Assembly (NCBI GenBank): GCA_030454085.1 | Contig: JAKDJD010000066.1 | Span: 1 to 10,119 of the forward strand | DNA: 10,119 bases | Reading direction: 5' to 3' | Source: Kocuria sp. | Lineage (GTDB): Bacteria; Actinomycetota; Actinomycetes; Actinomycetales; Micrococcaceae | In this document: positions 1 through 6,412 of the stretch, piece after piece | Numbering within the stretch: position 1 is the stretch's first letter | How the letters are laid out: each line of letters starts with the position of its first letter | Notes under the pieces: generated by a model | The model's database searches: none | The model's input: only the letters and a program-made list of their open reading frames with translations | What the model was told of the DNA's origin: nothing | Made by a program: the position numbers and the translations under genes

Positions 1-45
1 CGGGAGGGGCCACAGGCCAGGTTGTATGCCTCGAACGCCGGTGGG

Positions 46-65
46 CGAGGTGGCAGTTTTGTGCG
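46..65 (+). repeat. Dispersed repeat, copy A
   Basis: Reads CGAGGTGGCAGTTTTGTGCG. It is the first of the repeat family with consensus CGAGGTGGCAGTYTKGTGCA, and copy B lies exactly 30 bp downstream in the same direction. Confidence 0.7.
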
Positions 66-75
66 TGAATCTCCG

Positions 76-95
76 CGAAGTCGCAGTTTTGTGCA
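76..95 (+). repeat. Dispersed repeat, copy B
   Basis: Reads CGAAGTCGCAGTTTTGTGCA. It shares the 11-base core GCAGTTTTGTG with copy A, in direct orientation. Confidence 0.7.
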
Positions 96-112
96 CCCAT
101 TCGGTGGAATTG

Positions 113-132
113 ATCCCACACTTGCCACCTCG
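113..132 (-). repeat. Dispersed repeat, copy C (inverted)
   Basis: The minus strand reads CGAGGTGGCAAGTGTGGGAT. The first ten bases match copy A exactly and the second half is diverged. It faces copies A and B. Confidence 0.55.
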
Positions 133-149
133 GCGCGCGGGACGGGGGA

Positions 150-169
150 CGCACGAGATTGCCGCCTCA
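150..169 (-). repeat. Dispersed repeat, copy D (inverted)
   Basis: The minus strand reads TGAGGCGGCAATCTCGTGCG, keeping both the GAGGYGGCA head and the GTGCG tail of the consensus. Confidence 0.6.
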
Positions 170-345
170 TGGGCCGCGCGACGTCGGAGGCTCCCGAGTT
201 GGGTGGCGGTTACCCAAATCGGTGTCAGAATCCGCCCTTGGGAGGCGGCTAAACACCCACCTAACGGCGGCAACTTCCTCGCAATCGGGCAACCGCCTCC
301 GAACAGCACCAGGCGGTAGCACGGGCCACTACGACGTCGCCCCCT

Positions 346-365
346 CGAGGTGGCAATATGGTGCG
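346..365 (+). repeat. Dispersed repeat, copy E
   Basis: Reads CGAGGTGGCAATATGGTGCG. Head and tail match the consensus, with differences confined to the middle. It faces copies F and G. Confidence 0.7.
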
Positions 366-514
366 CCCCCAGCATGCATCCGGGGCCCGCTCATACACTC
401 TCATGCGCACTCATGGAGCTCCCCATGCACCCAGGACGCGATACCGGAGACCACCCACCGCACGGGCGAATTCTCGCGGAAGACGACCCCAGGAGTGCGC
501 CAGGGCCTCAATAG

Positions 515-534
515 TGCACCAGACTGCCGCGTCG
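515..534 (-). repeat. Dispersed repeat, copy F (inverted)
   Basis: The minus strand reads CGACGCGGCAGTCTGGTGCA, a close match to the consensus. It is followed 12 bp later by copy G in the same orientation. Confidence 0.65.
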
Positions 535-545
535 GCCCCCACACA

Positions 546-565
546 TGCACCAAGCTGCCACCTCG
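546..565 (-). repeat. Dispersed repeat, copy G (inverted)
   Basis: The minus strand reads CGAGGTGGCAGCTTGGTGCA, one of the best matches to the consensus. It is the last copy before the promoter of the large surface-protein gene. Confidence 0.7.
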
Positions 566-630
566 CCGACCGCCCGGATCCCGGAACGCCTCACCTCGCC
601 GGGCCAGACCTCGCAACCCTCGCACTCACA

Positions 631-645
631 TGCTAATAATTCTCA
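631..645. promoter_or_regulatory. Fur/Zur-family operator upstream of the large surface protein
   Basis: Reads TGCTAATAATTCTCA. It matches the Fur-superfamily 7-1-7 palindrome TGATAATnATTATCA at 12 of the 14 specified bases. It lies in an AT-rich island within very GC-rich DNA, 8 bp upstream of a TATGCT -10 box. Actinobacterial Zur sites have the same shape, and the downstream cluster encodes a zinc-type ABC system, so Zur is the favoured regulator and Fur the alternative. The site does not resemble a DtxR/IdeR box. The identity of the regulator is inferred; the sequence match is seen directly. Confidence 0.6.
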
Positions 646-653
646 TTACAGTG

Positions 654-659
654 TATGCT
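654..659 (+). promoter_or_regulatory. Probable -10 box for the large surface protein
   Basis: TATGCT, with only a weak -35 (around 630-635, 18-bp spacing) that overlaps the operator. The same hexamer lies at the same distance from the operator in front of the gene at 9248, which supports the assignment. It implies a leader of roughly 110 bases. Confidence 0.5.
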
Positions 660-765
660 TCTCCTGTCAATCACCTCGCGCACCGTCCCGGCACGCCGGG
701 CTTCGTCCTCATGCCCCGGAGGTTGTACGGAGGCAAGGCAGGCCACGCCGACTGGACGCTTATGT

Positions 766-772
766 GAAAGGA
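766..772 (+). promoter_or_regulatory. Ribosome binding site fixing the ATG at 777
   Basis: GAAAGGA followed by four bases and ATG. The same arrangement (GGAAAGGA, four bases, ATG) precedes the gene at 9248. Confidence 0.7.
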
Positions 773-776
773 CATC

Positions 777-3644
777 ATGTCCCGGTTGCTCACCAGAGGC
801 CACCGCACTTCTCCGCCGTCGTCGTCCGTGGGATCGGACGGCACCGAACAACGCCGCCTCACTCTCCCACGCTGGATTCGCACCGTCGTCTCACTCGCCT
901 GCGCCGCGATGCTCGCCTTCGGAACAACCCCAGCCATCGCCGGGCCCGACGACGGCCGCCGGATCGCCACCCGGGCCCACGTCGACTCGCCGAAGACGTT
1001 TTGGGAAAACGGCGGCTTCTCCCTCAAGAGCGAGGACCACGGTGAGTCGCACCCGCTCGACGACGTCGTTGCCTGGGTGGGCAAGGGCTGGGGAACCAAC
1101 AACAAGAACCAGTACCAGTTCCAGGTGCCCGACAACCCGCGCCTCACTTTCTTGGGCAAGCCCGGCGACACCTGGTACATGGCCCCGGCGAACCCCTGGG
1201 GCAATCACGACCCGATCTGGTGGGGCTTCGGCGCAGACACCGACATCCCCGTGGACACCTTCCGGGACGAGTCTTTCTTCCTCGACCTGTTGTCTGTGGA
1301 CGGCCCCGGACGCGTGGAGCTGCTCAACTACGTACCCCACGAGGAGGACGACCCCGAAGATCCCATGGACGTCAGGCGGTTCCTCAGCTCATCCGTCGAC
1401 GGACGCCGTTCCGGTCGTCTCACCGCCGGCCAGCACACACACAATCAGACGCTGTTCTCCCGCCCTGGCCGCTACGAACTCACATACCGAGCGGTGGCCC
1501 GTGGAACGGACGGACGCACCATCGAATCCACACCGACCACGATGAGAATCCAGGTCGGCGGACAGCAACCCACGGCGAATCCGCAGCCTTCGACCAAGGA
1601 ACGCTTCGAGGCCGCACCAGACGGGGATATCGGGAAGTCCTCATACGAGCTGTCGGTCGCACCCCGAGCCTCGACGGAAAGGGACGGCGACGAGAACCTC
1701 AGTACCATCTCCTTCGACGCCGGAACGAACACGGACGGCACGCTCACGCTGTTCGACCAGGGGTACTTCCTGACCGACGTCGACGTCCACCACGGAAAGG
1801 CCGCGTGGGACGAACTTCTGGGATCGCAACGATCCGCCCTCCAAGGAGTATTCACCCCCAGCGACGGATCGTCCCCGCGCTGGGTCAGCCCGACTCTGCC
1901 TTATGTTCCAGGCGAGTCGGCGAAAGTATCGTCGTCCCAAGGACATGGGACGTGGCCGACGACGAAGCCGGACCCCGCGAACACGCCTTTGCCCACCGAG
2001 CGCTACACGCCGGAGTCGGGCGACTACACCCTCCAGGTCGAACCTGCGGAGGCCCCCGGATTCACCAAAGTGACGACCCGCTTCCATGACCCGAAGATTC
2101 GAGGCCTGGTGACGGGCGGAATCTACAAGACGCCCGAGGCCCGGTACCCCACATCGGTGTTCTCCGACTACATCGAGAACGGCGTGGCCGTCGCCTATTA
2201 CGAGACCGATTTCCTGACTCCGACCAGCCAATTCCGCATGTCCGTCTATCCCCACCCGGATATCGACGCCTTCAAGGGGACCGTGAGGCTCGAGGAGCCG
2301 GTCACGGCCGACCTCAAGGTCACCAGGCAAGGAACGCTGACGATCGACAATACGGGCAGCTCCACGGAGTCGCCGGAGCCGTCACCCGCACCCTCCCCAG
2401 AGCCTTCAGCAAGGCCGTCGGAACGAGCGACGTCGACGCCGAGTTCGAGTCCGTCTCCTTCTGGGGAACCCGGCGCGAACCCACCGACTCCGGCCCCGAC
2501 GTCGCCCTCCGCGACCCCGGGACCGACGAGGCCGGGCGCGAACGGCACCCAGAAGTGTGAGGACCCGGATCTCGCCCGGCGGCTGCCGCTCGACGACGGC
2601 CACGTGGACATCGTCGGGAAGACCGCCGACGGCGGCTTGAACATCGCGCTCAAGGACGAAACCCGGCAGCACAGCACCACGACGGTCGAGAGGAAACTCG
2701 ACGACGTGAAATTCATGGTGGGCGAGAATGCACGCCACAAGCGCCACGGTGCAGGAATGATGTCCCCCGAACTGGATTTCTTGGGACCGGAGAACTCCGT
2801 GTTCTACGGGATGCCCCAGACCCAGCAAGAAGGGGTCCTTTGGCCGGGGTACAACACCCAGGACATCGATTTCGGCACTCTGAACGAGGACGGCGTCCGC
2901 CTCTCGATCGAGCCGAAACGCATGCCCCACGAAGCCAATTTCGCCCTCTTCACGACCGATTACATTGGTCGCCCCTCGGTGCTGATCGATTCGACACAAC
3001 GGAAGCACGCGCTGAGCTCGACCTTCGCGACGCATGTTCACGCCAACTGGGCCTTCACCAAGCCGGGAACCTACGCCTTCGACGTGGCCTACTCTGCAAC
3101 GTTGAAGGACGGAACACCGATTTCATCGAAGAAGCAATCGCTCACCGTGGTCGTGGGAGAACCTGACACCAACGATTGCGCATCCGCACCCGCCGGCGGA
3201 CACGCCCACCAGGCAGGCACCGGAGCCGGAGCCGGCGGGGTCGTTGACAGGGAGCCGGCCGGCGGCCAGCCGAACGCCGGGCCAGGCGCGGACGCCAAGG
3301 GTGGATTCGTTGCCGAGGTCGGCGGCCGCCGAGGGGACCAGGGTTTCGCGGCAGGCAATGACGCCTACGGCGCCTCCGCGTCGCATCCTGCCGACCCCGG
3401 AGCAGCCATGACTCAGACCTTCGGGTCCTCGGGAAGGACCGTTCAGCCACCGGGGTCCGGAAGCAGCGAATCGTCAGGCCGCCGCCCGGGAACTGGCGCT
3501 CTCGCGGCGACTGGGTCGCCGGGCCAATGGGTCCCGGCCCTTGCCCTCTGCGCGATAGCCGGCGGCATGACACTGATAGCCGCGACCAGATATCGCCGTG
3601 GCAAGTCCTCCCGGAACGCGTCGGACCACACGACGGAACACTGA
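777..3644 (+). CDS. Large sortase-anchored surface protein with two choice-of-anchor M domains
   Basis: Predicted cell-wall-attached extracellular protein of 955 residues, probably involved in metal capture. A signal peptide covers residues 1-56: basic stretch at 26-35, hydrophobic core, cleavage after AIA. The first surface-anchored domain (~75-261) has FLGKPGD (126-131) and HTH at 220-222 followed by LFSRPG. Residues ~280-525 form a module I do not recognise. A Pro/Ser linker follows (~528-590). The second domain (~594-795) carries GHVDI (608-612), WPGYNTQD (689-696) and HVHANWAF (753-760). Cys594 and Cys801 bracket it and may form a disulfide. The tail has a Gly-rich linker, LAATG (909-913), a membrane segment (~918-936) and an RYRRGK end, a variant sortase signal typical of high-GC actinobacteria. 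It converges on the transporter operon and has its own Fur/Zur-like operator. The domain family is TIGR03769; the metal role is inferred from the neighbours. Confidence 0.93.
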   Translation: MSRLLTRGHRTSPPSSSVGSDGTEQRRLTLPRWIRTVVSLACAAMLAFGTTPAIAGPDDGRRIATRAHVDSPKTFWENGGFSLKSEDHGESHPLDDVVAWVGKGWGTNNKNQYQFQVPDNPRLTFLGKPGDTWYMAPANPWGNHDPIWWGFGADTDIPVDTFRDESFFLDLLSVDGPGRVELLNYVPHEEDDPEDPMDVRRFLSSSVDGRRSGRLTAGQHTHNQTLFSRPGRYELTYRAVARGTDGRTIESTPTTMRIQVGGQQPTANPQPSTKERFEAAPDGDIGKSSYELSVAPRASTERDGDENLSTISFDAGTNTDGTLTLFDQGYFLTDVDVHHGKAAWDELLGSQRSALQGVFTPSDGSSPRWVSPTLPYVPGESAKVSSSQGHGTWPTTKPDPANTPLPTERYTPESGDYTLQVEPAEAPGFTKVTTRFHDPKIRGLVTGGIYKTPEARYPTSVFSDYIENGVAVAYYETDFLTPTSQFRMSVYPHPDIDAFKGTVRLEEPVTADLKVTRQGTLTIDNTGSSTESPEPSPAPSPEPSARPSERATSTPSSSPSPSGEPGANPPTPAPTSPSATPGPTRPGANGTQKCEDPDLARRLPLDDGHVDIVGKTADGGLNIALKDETRQHSTTTVERKLDDVKFMVGENARHKRHGAGMMSPELDFLGPENSVFYGMPQTQQEGVLWPGYNTQDIDFGTLNEDGVRLSIEPKRMPHEANFALFTTDYIGRPSVLIDSTQRKHALSSTFATHVHANWAFTKPGTYAFDVAYSATLKDGTPISSKKQSLTVVVGEPDTNDCASAPAGGHAHQAGTGAGAGGVVDREPAGGQPNAGPGADAKGGFVAEVGGRRGDQGFAAGNDAYGASASHPADPGAAMTQTFGSSGRTVQPPGSGSSESSGRRPGTGALAATGSPGQWVPALALCAIAGGMTLIAATRYRRGKSSRNASDHTTEH

Positions 3645-3654
3645 GCGGAGTCGC

Positions 3655-3700
3655 GCCCGGAACGCCTACATGCGTGACAGGGAATGTACGCGTTCCGGGC
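3655..3700. terminator. Bidirectional hairpin between convergent genes
   Basis: A perfect 11-bp inverted repeat (GCCCGGAACGC at 3655-3665, GCGTTCCGGGC at 3690-3700) continues inward, past one C-C mismatch, as TACAT/ATGTA (3667-3671 and 3684-3688), leaving a 12-base loop. It begins 11 bp after the stop of the plus-strand gene and 20 bp beyond the stop of the minus-strand permease, so it can serve both. There is no T tract on either side, which is common for actinobacterial terminators. Confidence 0.75.
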
Positions 3701-3719
3701 CGCGACCAGTCATTGACGG

Positions 3720-4601
3720 TCAGGGAGCGTGGGAGTCCGGGCGGGCCCTAGATGAGGCGCGGGAAGAAACGAGCCCGCGCATCGCGGTGAATGCCCAGCA
3801 CACAAGGAAGGCCGCGACCATGGTCAGAACGATCGTGCCACCCACCGGAAGGTCGATCGACCAGGAGATATACAGGCCCGTCGTCGCACACACCCCGGCA
3901 AAAACGGGTGAGACAACCATCATCGTGTGAAACCGCGTGCACATCAGACGCGACGCGGCGGCCGGGATGACGATCAGGGCGAGCACCAGAACGTTTCCGA
4001 TGGTCTGCAAGGAAACCACCACACTCACGGTTACGACGACCGACAGCAAAATGTCCAGCGCCAGGACCGGAAGCCCCATGGCCCGCGCGGTCTCCCGGTC
4101 CACGCCGACCGCCACGATTTCCTTGTCGAACAAGGCCAGCACCACGATCAGCGCAGCCCCGGCCAATGCGCCCCACAGAACGTCGCGCTCCGAAACCCCG
4201 ACGATCGAACCGAAGAGAAAGTCCTCGACCGACCCTGAATATCCGGGCGCGCGAGAAATGATCACGATCCCGAGCGCGAAGGCGCCCGCGAAAAATATGC
4301 CGATCACGGAATCCTCCGAGAGCTTGCGATTCTGGCTGAAAATGGCGACCAGTACCGCCGTGAGTACCCCCGCGATCAACCCTCCGAGCATCATGTTCCC
4401 GCCGACGACGAACGCCACGGCCAGCCCCGGGAACACCGAGTGCGCCACGGCGTCCCCGATGAACACCATCCCGCGCATCACCACGTGACACCCCACCACA
4501 CCGCAGACGACGGACGAGATCACGACCGCGGCCAGGGCACGCAGCAAAAATCCCAGGTTGGGGTTGAAAAGGTCTTGCACGAATTCCCACGGTGCGATCA
4601 T
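3720..4601 (-). CDS. Anchored-repeat ABC transporter, permease subunit (ABC-3 family)
   Basis: Integral membrane permease of 293 residues for a transition-metal importer of the ZnuB/MntB type, presumably acting as a dimer with the ATPase encoded just upstream. The protein is highly hydrophobic, with about eight membrane segments. It shows ABC-3 family motifs: AHSVFPGLAVAF (53-64), EDFLFGSI (126-133, the region that contacts the ATPase in this family), a conserved ETARAMGLPV stretch (170-179) and a late IGNVLVLALIVIPAAASRL segment (201-219). The ATG at 4601 is chosen because it overlaps the ATPase stop as ATGA. Starting further upstream would add 49 Arg-rich residues with no hydrophobic character. 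It is the last gene of the operon and ends at the shared hairpin. It fits TIGR03770. The C-terminal ~18 residues are polar and poorly conserved in character. Confidence 0.95.
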   Translation of the reverse strand: MIAPWEFVQDLFNPNLGFLLRALAAVVISSVVCGVVGCHVVMRGMVFIGDAVAHSVFPGLAVAFVVGGNMMLGGLIAGVLTAVLVAIFSQNRKLSEDSVIGIFFAGAFALGIVIISRAPGYSGSVEDFLFGSIVGVSERDVLWGALAGAALIVVLALFDKEIVAVGVDRETARAMGLPVLALDILLSVVVTVSVVVSLQTIGNVLVLALIVIPAAASRLMCTRFHTMMVVSPVFAGVCATTGLYISWSIDLPVGGTIVLTMVAAFLVCWAFTAMRGLVSSRASSRARPDSHAP

Positions 4602-5359
4602 TCGGGTCTCGCTCTCGTCGTCTCTGCGGCCGGAAGGGGCACGGAATCTTCTCGACCTCGCAACCAGGCATTGATGTACTCGGGGCCGACGTCGGCGGGG
4701 TCGACGTCGAGTGCAATGCGGCCGCGCAAACCACAGATGCGGGAACAACCGTCCAAGGCCCCCAAGACGTCGTGCGTGCTCATGACGATTCCCAAGCCAT
4801 CGGCGGCAAGCTGCCGATACAGTTCGACGAGCATGTCCTGGGTCGGCACGTCGACGCCGGTGAACGGCTTGTCAAGCAGAAGAACCTTGGGCTCATTGGC
4901 CAAGACCCTGGCCAGCAGGACGCGCTGTCGCTGGCCACCAGAGAGTTCGCCGATGGGTCGGCGTCGCAACCGCCCCAGGTCGGCACGCTCGATGGCCTGG
5001 TTGACCCGCCGCCAATCAGCGACACGGGGCCTGCGCAGCCACCCCATGCTGCGCGTCCGGCCATTCATCACCGCATCCTCGACCGTCAGCGGAAAATCCC
5101 AGGCAAAGTGGTGCTTCTGCGGAACGTACCCGAGGGCTCCTCGCGCTCTCGACGCATGCTCTCCGTCCACTGTGATATTCCCGCCTGCCCGGGGAATCAG
5201 CCCGAGGATCGCCCGGAGCAACGTGGTCTTGCCAACCCCGTTGGGACCGATCAAGGCCACGAATTCGCCTGAAAGCACGGTCCAGTCGAGATGGGTGATG
5301 ATGCCCCGCCCCGAAAGTCGGACGGTGAGGTCATCGACGGCAAGCCGTGGAGCGGTCAC
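4598..5359 (-). CDS. Anchored-repeat ABC transporter, ATP-binding subunit with Lys at the Walker B Glu
   Basis: Cytoplasmic ATPase of 253 residues that should energise the metal importer. Visible motifs: Walker A GPNGVGKTT (38-46), Q-loop Gln81 in YVPQKH, signature LSGGQRQR (139-146), Walker B VLLLDKPF (159-166), D-loop TGVD (167-170) and switch His196 in STHD. The odd feature is residue 164: where nearly all ABC ATPases have the catalytic Glu (LLLDEP), codon 4868-4870 reads AAG, giving Lys. Everything else looks intact. The start is a GTG overlapping the upstream stop as GTGA, with GAGGAG eight bases before it. The 3' end overlaps the permease start as ATGA, so the three are translationally coupled. 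It fits TIGR03771. Whether Lys164 is real, family-typical or an error cannot be told from one sequence. Confidence 0.95.
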   Translation of the reverse strand: MTAPRLAVDDLTVRLSGRGIITHLDWTVLSGEFVALIGPNGVGKTTLLRAILGLIPRAGGNITVDGEHASRARGALGYVPQKHHFAWDFPLTVEDAVMNGRTRSMGWLRRPRVADWRRVNQAIERADLGRLRRRPIGELSGGQRQRVLLARVLANEPKVLLLDKPFTGVDVPTQDMLVELYRQLAADGLGIVMSTHDVLGALDGCSRICGLRGRIALDVDPADVGPEYINAWLRGREDSVPLPAAETTRARPE

Positions 5360-6351
5360 CGCCGACGCTCCTCGACCGACGCGGCCTCTTTCGCGCGTCG
5401 GCCGCGCAGGCTCACCCAGAACGCGGCTCCTCCGCCGAACAGAATCACGAATCCGGCGCCCAACAGGATCAGAGTCGCGGTGTCGACGCCCTCGTCGGTC
5501 CCCGAGGATGGGTCAGAAGATGCACCCGAGGACGCGTCAGCTTCTCTCACGGACTTCGGTTCGCCAAGAACCTTGGCCTGGGCGAAAACGGATTCGGCAT
5601 CCGTGGAGTCCCCGACGGCGAATTGCAGACGCTGCGTGTCGGAGACTTCGGTACCGTCAGCGAGTTTGGCGTGTGCCCGAACCGTGACGAAGTAGGCTCC
5701 AGGACGGGTGAACACCCAGTTCGCGTGGGTGTGGCTGTTCTTGGGAACCCAGATGTCCTGGCTGGCGTCGTCCGTCGAATTCCACAGCACCTGCGGGCCG
5801 GCAAAGTTGCCGTTCTCGAGGTAGAGGCTGAACTGCCCCGGCCCTTCCACGCCTTCCATGGACAGTGTCGCGCCCGTGCCGAGTCGGCGCTCGGTCTCGG
5901 GGTCCTGGGTGTTCCACCCCGGCCACACAACGCCCGGCTTCTCGGTCTGCGGCACCACGTACACTTCCTCCCCTGGGCTGGCTTGCACGAAGTCGTAGGC
6001 GGCATCCTCTGGCTTGGGGAGGAGCGCGGCGTCTCCGGATTTCAGGACGACGTCTTCCGGCGACCGCCACACGGGGTCGGCCTCGTGGTCGTCATGCATC
6101 ATGAGCTTCCACTGTCCGTCGACGAATTTGGGGCCGATATCCACATGTCCCTGGTCGATCGCGACGTGGCCGTGGGCGATCTGCTCCTGGTCGGATATCT
6201 GTTGTTCGAGAGCCTTTTCCTCGACTGTTTTCTCGGCCGGACCGGTCGACGACGGCGGTTCGGCGAACGCCGTCAGTGGGCCGCCGAGGGTCAGGGCAAG
6301 GGCCAGTGCAAGGGACGGAAGGATGCGGATGTGCTGATTTCGAGTAGTCAC
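5356..6351 (-). CDS. Membrane-anchored choice-of-anchor M surface protein in the ABC operon
   Basis: Predicted exported protein of 331 residues held by a C-terminal membrane helix, with its domain outside the cell. The signal peptide is residues 1-30 (cleavage AFA/E). Residues 41-60 are acidic and Gln-rich. The surface-anchored domain (~60-248) contains HGHVAI then QGHVDIG (60-72), so the His motif appears twice in tandem; an acidic/His stretch MMHDDHEAD (84-92); WPGWNTQD (143-150); EGPGQFSLYL (169-178); HTHANWVF (207-214); and QFAVGD. A Ser/Asp-rich linker leads to the membrane segment (~291-313) and a basic tail. Unlike its operon partner at 8004 it has no LAxTG/LPxTG motif, so sortase anchoring is unlikely. 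The start is GTG, with GAGGA four bases upstream. It is probably the transporter-associated surface protein of this system (TIGR03773-like); a role in passing metal to the importer is inferred. Confidence 0.92.
   Translation of the reverse strand: MTTRNQHIRILPSLALALALTLGGPLTAFAEPPSSTGPAEKTVEEKALEQQISDQEQIAHGHVAIDQGHVDIGPKFVDGQWKLMMHDDHEADPVWRSPEDVVLKSGDAALLPKPEDAAYDFVQASPGEEVYVVPQTEKPGVVWPGWNTQDPETERRLGTGATLSMEGVEGPGQFSLYLENGNFAGPQVLWNSTDDASQDIWVPKNSHTHANWVFTRPGAYFVTVRAHAKLADGTEVSDTQRLQFAVGDSTDAESVFAQAKVLGEPKSVREADASSGASSDPSSGTDEGVDTATLILLGAGFVILFGGGAAFWVSLRGRRAKEAASVEERRR
5368..5373 (-). promoter_or_regulatory. Ribosome binding site for the ATPase GTG start
   Basis: The minus strand reads GAGGAG, eight bases before the GTG at 5359. 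It lies inside the last codons of the upstream gene and supports the unusual start codon. Confidence 0.65.
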
Positions 6352-6355
6352 TTTT

Positions 6356-6360
6356 TCCTC
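6356..6360 (-). promoter_or_regulatory. Ribosome binding site for the GTG start at 6351
   Basis: The minus strand reads AGAGGAAAAAGTG: GAGGA four bases before the GTG. This is the one operon junction with a real gap (51 bp), and the gene has its own binding site. Confidence 0.6.
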
Positions 6361-6394
6361 TGGATGCGGTGCATAGTGAGTCGGATCCGGTCGG

Positions 6395-6412
6395 CCGGGG
6401 AGCTAGCCCCGG
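6395..6412 (-). other. Small hairpin over the stop codon of the binding-protein gene
   Basis: CCGGGG and CCCCGG arms (6395-6400 and 6407-6412) form a perfect GC stem around a six-base loop that contains the TAG stop of the binding-protein gene. It sits at the only intergenic gap of the operon. It could be a partial terminator or an mRNA-processing boundary that sets less transporter than surface/binding protein. There is no T tract, so the function is uncertain. Confidence 0.35.

Larger units (their letters stand above)
1..630. other. Gene-free leader region with a dispersed short repeat
   Basis: I see no convincing gene here. Open frames exist, as expected in GC-rich DNA, but none has a ribosome binding site, a recognisable protein or a sensible composition. 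What the stretch does hold is a family of ~20-bp repeats in both orientations (listed separately at 46-65, 76-95, 113-132, 150-169, 346-365, 515-534 and 546-565). More degenerate relatives sharing a GNGGCGGY core occur around 201-216, 241-252, 264-283 and, inverted, 281-300. The region could be the remains of a transposon end with several transposase-binding sites, or a large intergenic regulatory region. No transposase fragment is visible. Confidence 0.6.

Noticed and set aside
46..565. CRISPR array
   Set aside because: Repeats are in both orientations, diverged and irregularly spaced, there are no uniform spacers, and no cas gene is present.
631..645. DtxR/IdeR iron-repressor box
   Set aside because: The TTAGGTTAGGCTAACCTAA pattern is not present. 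The site matches the Fur-superfamily 7-1-7 palindrome much better.
159..767. 202-codon open frame on the plus strand in the left leader region
   Set aside because: It spans the repeat cluster and the operator/-10 region, has no ribosome binding site, and its translation is Arg/Pro/His-rich with no recognisable features. GC-rich DNA produces such frames by chance.
4602..4748. Upstream start for the permease giving 49 extra residues
   Set aside because: The extension is Arg-rich and lies wholly within the ATPase gene. The ATG at 4601 overlapping the ATPase stop as ATGA gives a proper ABC-3 permease N-terminus.
5356..5500. Sortase motif in the membrane-anchored surface protein
   Set aside because: No LPxTG or LAxTG-like sequence occurs before the C-terminal hydrophobic segment; the residues there are SGTDEGVD.
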